NCBI GenBank assembly: GCA_002197995.1
Contig: NGZR01000005.1
Location: forward strand, 4,464,001 to 4,528,000
Reading direction: 5' to 3'
DNA: 64,000 nt
From: Gaeumannomyces sp. JS-464
Taxonomy: Eukaryota; Ascomycota; Sordariomycetes; Magnaporthales; Magnaporthaceae
Shown: positions 60,246-64,000 of the stretch, piece after piece
How positions within the stretch are numbered: the stretch's first letter is position 1
How the letters are laid out: every line of letters begins with the position of its first letter
Notes under the pieces: model-generated
Database searches by the model: none
Told to the model about the DNA's origin: nothing
What the model saw: only the letters and a program-made list of their open reading frames with translations
Program-made: the position numbers and the translations under genes

Positions 60246-61710
60246 TCACTCGGCGTGAGACTCTCGTCTGTATGGGGTGCGGCAGGGCTCCAGCATCGAG
60301 CCGAAGCTTCCGGTCGTGTCGATCGCCGAGGCTCGGGGTCGGCGACTAGTCAGAGTGCCGCAAAACACCAGCTACGACAGCGGACGAGCAAGGCTGCGCA
60401 TCAGATCAATCCAGTCAAGGGAGCCGAGGACGAGGAGGCAGGATTGGATGCGTGTAGGTATCGTGTCGGAATTTGATTATCGTCGTCAACAGAAAGCGAA
60501 TGCGGCGTCTGGAGATGGCGAGGGAAATGGAGATGGATCAATGTGCAGTGCAGGTAATGATGACAGTTGAGAATGGGGCTGCACCCGGAAGCTGGGCTGG
60601 GATGGCGCTTGGTGGAATGAAAGCCGCCCCTGATGAAATGCAGCTCAATGCCAGGGGGGAGGGTGAATTACAGATTTCCTGAGCAAGCACAGGGTACCTG
60701 CTCCAGACGTAGCACGGTGATAGGTTGCACGGTCCCCCGGGCCATGCAAGCCTAGGTATCTGCTAACCTTAGGTGCCCGTATCCAGACCGAGGCGCGCGA
60801 CCACAGCACATCCGACAGGTGATTTGGGGTGCGAATCATCAAGTTTGGTTGCCTAGCGCGGAGCCCATACACTGTGCCACCACCATCGCGGATGCTTTTA
60901 TAAACGTCTGCCAACACCGACAACAAAGCCGTCGACGGAAAGATACCTGGGTGCCCAGGCCCTGGCAGGTCATGACCCACACTGTGGGGTCCAGTTGTAT
61001 TTTCAGCTTGATCTCCACGGCCTGCACCGGCGATACAAGGAGACTCCCGACAAGCCGACAAAGCAAGCAAAGGCGGTGGTGGGGTTTCAGCTGTAATACC
61101 TGTTTCCAGTCAATCAGTTTCCAAAATGGCCCTATAAAAGTGCACCTGGATAGGTACCTCGGTTGGCTGCTCGACAAATATCCCATCCATTTCAACTAAT
61201 TCAATCTGGGGTGCAGACGGTTGCTTAGAGACAATCCGTCGTTTGAATGAAGACCATCCAAGACGAGATACCGGAACGGCCGGTAGTCTGGGTTGTGCAA
61301 CGTTTATTTAGACACGCAGGCAGGTTCGAATGACGTTGTGTAAATCTAAGTGACGATGGAGATGCATAGAACTGAAAATGACAGAAGCAAGTAACCCACT
61401 AACTGATGAATAACATAAGGAGATAGAGAGAGAGATACACACACACGGAAGGGAAAAAAAAAAAAAAAGAGCGTAGACACCCAACGAGTGTGCGGCTAGG
61501 GCCGCCGGGGTGTGAGAAACAAGACACGACCGGAAACGGATGACGCTATAAACGCTAGAAGCAAAAAAAAATAAAAATAAAAAGATAGAGAGAGAAAAAG
61601 AGAGTAAACCCCTACAGTACTTAAAAGCGGGGATGATGAAAAAGCACGGCAAACATCTGAAGAGCCTTGCCGTTAGCCGCAATGGCACACTCTCCGGCGG
61701 CGATACCTGC
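60246..61710. other. Intergenic region: Vrl1-like promoter and PPPDE gene 3' flank
   Basis: About 1.46 kb. The left part is the promoter of the minus-strand Vrl1-like gene; the right part (61300-61700) is A/T-rich with A runs and AAATAAAAATAAAA, fitting a 3' flank. A CCTAGGTATCTGCTAACC stretch lies near 60750. No gene. Confidence 0.5.
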
Positions 61711-62646
61711 CTACCGGATATCGCTTGGTCGGGATCGCTCCCCTCCACTAGTCGACCTAACTGTATCGAAACGCTCCTCACTTATCCCAACAAATCTGGG
61801 ATAGTCCGATGAGCTCCGCAACATTCTGGAGCGTTCTGTGGTGGAGTCACCGTCGTACTCGCTGTCCTCATCGACTAGAAGCTCACCGTCTGCGAGATCA
61901 TAGTCGGGAGGCTCAATCCACTGTCTTGGAACAATACATGGGAAGGCCAAACCGATGCTCGCCGCACGGTTGAGCCAGCCAGGACCAGGACGATCGGTCA
62001 ATCGTTGGCACATATAAGAAGTGAAATCTGCGAGAACTCGTATTAGTACAACTCGGGAGTTCACCGAGTGAAAGGAGATAAATATTAGGGGAGTTGCGTT
62101 GACGGTAGAACATGTCACACCCGTCCCGCCTTGGATAATCGCAACACGAAAGAGAAAGGAGGCGGAAGAATGGCGCGGGGACTTTGCATACGGTTGCAAT
62201 TCCTGGTCAATAGGTTGTACGCCGTCCCGCAGAACTGTTCCGATACATCACGTATGATAGTATCTATTTCGTTCTGCGGGATATAGGTGAACCCGTGCAG
62301 TATCTCGCACTTGAACACCCCACCCGGGGGCTCGGTTTGGGGCTTGGTCCAGTAAACACCCGTGACCCCACGCCTGTCGTGGCCTCCATAGGCGTACTCT
62401 TTCCCGTTGATCACGACACCTGAGTGCAGCAGTGAGGTGCCGCACGCCCAAAGGATCGATGAGAGCTTCCCGGACTGCGTGTTGGACTTGTCAGTGGGAT
62501 GCACCCAAACTTGGGCTCTTGCTTGTAGAAGTCAACCGTACGGGTAGCAGGTCATAGACGTTAATTATAATTTCCGTCTTTGAGCTTATTGAGGCGCTCG
62601 ATCGGTGGCATGGCCGAGCCGGCCTGTTCGGCTTCTTGGGAGGCAT
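61711..62646 (-). CDS. PPPDE (DeSI-type) thiol isopeptidase
   Basis: A papain-like-fold peptidase of the PPPDE family, whose members remove SUMO or ubiquitin. Exons on the minus strand 62542-62646, 62192-62474 and 62027-61711 give 234 residues with exact phase. The start MPPKKPNRPARPCHRSS is basic. The domain runs EIIINVYDLLPSGKLSSILW, ACGTSLLHSGVVINGKEYAY with the catalytic His, GGHDRRGVTGVYWTKPQTEP, then AYNLLTRNCNHFTSYMCQRL with the catalytic Cys (split by an intron within His of NCNHFT), and RPGPGWLNRAASIG. The C-terminal 75 residues are acidic and Ser-rich. The GTACGG donor of intron 1 is somewhat weak but phase and conservation support it. No frame errors. Confidence 0.9.
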
Positions 62647-62859
62647 ATGCTTTGCGAATTCGGCGAGTGAGGTCGCCTTCGGTGAGCAGTGCGCGTGACC
62701 TCCGTCCGGTATACCTGATCAAAGAGGTGTCGCTTATGAGGATAGGCAGCCCACTACCTAATTTGAGCAGGTGAAGAGTTGGGTGCAGCCCGAAAGTGAT
62801 GACACAGCGTCGGCGGTTTGGCGCGCCAGGTGTAATCGTTTATCAAAAGATGTGCCAAT

Positions 62860-62899
<40 letters not shown>

Positions 62900-63632
62900 C
62901 AATGGGGCTACGGATCAATGTAGCGTCTCGGCACGCTGTCGCAGTGGTTGGTCTGGGGCCTTGCGGTAGCTGTGGCAAGGCGTGACATCAGGCTGAGATG
63001 GCCGGCAAGGAGGCTCAGGGAGGCTCAGTGGCACCCAGCGTCATCAATACGCACGACACACCCAAGGCTCAAAAAGCCCCGCCTTCTATGCAGATTTACT
63101 GCGTGGGTGGGTGGCTTCAGCGTTCCAGCGGATGGATCCAGTGTGGCCGGCCGAATTTCGAAAGTCGCATGCTTGGCAGAAGCCACTACACGTGACTAAA
63201 CACATGACCAACCCCACTTAGCCCCTCAAAATCCATCGCAAATTTTATCTGGGTGCTGATGGTTATTGAGCTTGAAACCTGCTTCCTCACCACCACGACC
63301 ACGCACAAACCGTGCCAAAAGTCGGCTGGCCAATCGCTGCCAGCGCTTTGCAGTGACAGAAGCTGCCCCTCAAGCACCGCTCCCGCTGAGCCTCTCTCCC
63401 TTCCGGAGCGGCCTGCGTACCCCGCTCACTTTTTTTTTTGCTTTCCGCGGGGGCCCAAGGTTGCCCCATCTCGTCGTCACCACGACTTCAATACTGCTCC
63501 GGCCCTCTTTCGTTTCATTTGCACGCCTTTTAGATCACGCGCGCAGCCAGGCCTGCGTTTCTCACGAAGCCCAAGACCCTTTACGCGACTTTTATTTACA
63601 GCACTCGGCGCGCCCACTCACGAAAGAAGAGG
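62647..63632. promoter_or_regulatory. Divergent promoter of PPPDE and OLA1 genes
   Basis: Nearly 1 kb between divergent genes, containing the 37-nt C tract at 62861-62897 and a C/T-rich leader before OLA1. An imperfect repeat AGGAGGCTCAGGGAGGCTCAG lies near 63007-63027. No gene was recognised. Confidence 0.5.
62861..62897. repeat. Poly-C tract, 37 nt
   Basis: Uninterrupted C run 215 bp upstream of the PPPDE start codon (reads as G on the coding strand). Compare the 41-nt tract at 26875. Confidence 0.95.
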
Positions 63633-64000
63633 ATGCCACCCAAAAGGCGGCTGCAGAGGAGAAGATCCTCTCCTCGGGCCGCCCCGGCAACAACTTGAAG
63701 AGTGGCATCGTACGTGACAGCCCGACTCCTGCCGGGGCTGCGATAGAATTCTGGTCCGGTAGCTAACCGTCATCGCGCGACAGGTCGGCGGCCAACAACG
63801 TCGGAAAGTCGACCCTCTTTCAAGCCATTACCAAGTGCAACTTGGGTAACCCAGCCGTAAGATACCACTTCATTGGAGCTTTTGGCTCATTCGTCGCATG
63901 CGGCTGACACTTGTGATGCCCATCCAAGAACTTCCCTTATGCAACAATCGATCCGGAAGAGGCGCGTGTCATTGTGCCTGATGCGCGGTTCGACTGGCTG
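63633..64000 (+). CDS. ola1: Obg-like ATPase OLA1/YchF, 5' end only, one or two indels
   Basis: A TRAFAC-class P-loop ATPase associated with translation and the proteasome. The gene runs off the right edge. Exons seen: 63633-63709, 63784-63856 and 63929 onward. Marks: start MPPK, then AAAEEKIL, SGRPGNNLKSGIV, NVGKSTLFQAITKCNLGNPA and NFPYATIDPEEARVIVPDAR followed by FDWL, the usual YchF order. The A run at 63642-63645 is one base short, separating MPPK from the remaining frame. The segment at the start of exon 2 (63784-63805) does not give the expected P-loop GLANVGKS cleanly; it reads as (S)AANNVGKS in the good frame, so another small error or a different acceptor is likely. The identity is clear from the downstream block. 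Confidence 0.88.

Overview
The window is chromosomal DNA of a filamentous ascomycete, most likely a Sordariomycete. Genes are GC-rich, most carry one to six short GT..AG introns (about 60-200 nt, often with a CTAAC/CTGAC branch-point-like motif), 5' leaders are pyrimidine-rich, and intergenic DNA is strewn with GGTAGGTACC/CCTAGGTA motifs. The gene content is typical of Pezizomycotina. The genus cannot be fixed from the sequence alone. I see no mobile element, CRISPR array, rRNA, tRNA, viral segment or secondary-metabolite cluster.

Layout. Left part (0-16.6 kb): an ARF1 GTPase, mitochondrial Hsp78 (minus), eEF1B-alpha, the GINS subunit Psf1, a SulP-STAS-cyclic-nucleotide-binding transporter resembling yeast Vsb1, and an STK19-like winged-helix protein. 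Middle (16.6-40.5 kb): a 4.6-kb gene-poor stretch, a Kip2/KipA-type kinesin-7, a membrane-anchored GT23/FUT8-like glycosyltransferase, CYP51 (sterol 14-alpha-demethylase), a DUF3074 protein, HIS1 (ATP phosphoribosyltransferase), the Arp2/3 subunit ARPC1 (minus), a U1A/U2B''-type snRNP protein, and ATG10 (minus). Right part (41.5-64 kb): GH47 ER mannosidase, an amino-acid permease, an NTF2-like-domain protein (minus), a conserved gene of unknown function (minus), a large VPS9-ankyrin-PX-helical protein of the Vrl1/VARP-like type (minus), a PPPDE/DeSI-type isopeptidase (minus), and the 5' end of an OLA1/YchF ATPase.

These are mainly housekeeping genes for membrane traffic, proteostasis, translation, replication, cytoskeleton, sterol and histidine synthesis, glycosylation and autophagy. 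They are not organised as one pathway. Close neighbours are arranged as divergent pairs (ARPC1/U2B'', ATG10/GH47, PPPDE/OLA1, Hsp78/eEF1B) or convergent pairs (ARF1/Hsp78, HIS1/ARPC1, U2B''/ATG10, permease/NTF2-like).

Two things stand out. First, many conserved genes carry isolated one- or two-base indels that break the frame although the protein sequence stays conserved on both sides. They are dense in CYP51, HIS1 and the Vrl1-like gene and absent from Hsp78, kinesin, GH47 and the permease. This looks like uneven assembly quality rather than gene decay. Second, the 804-nt last intron of HIS1 holds a foldback of about 96 bp between two degenerate pyrimidine-rich repeat tracts. It is the best candidate here for an undescribed element.
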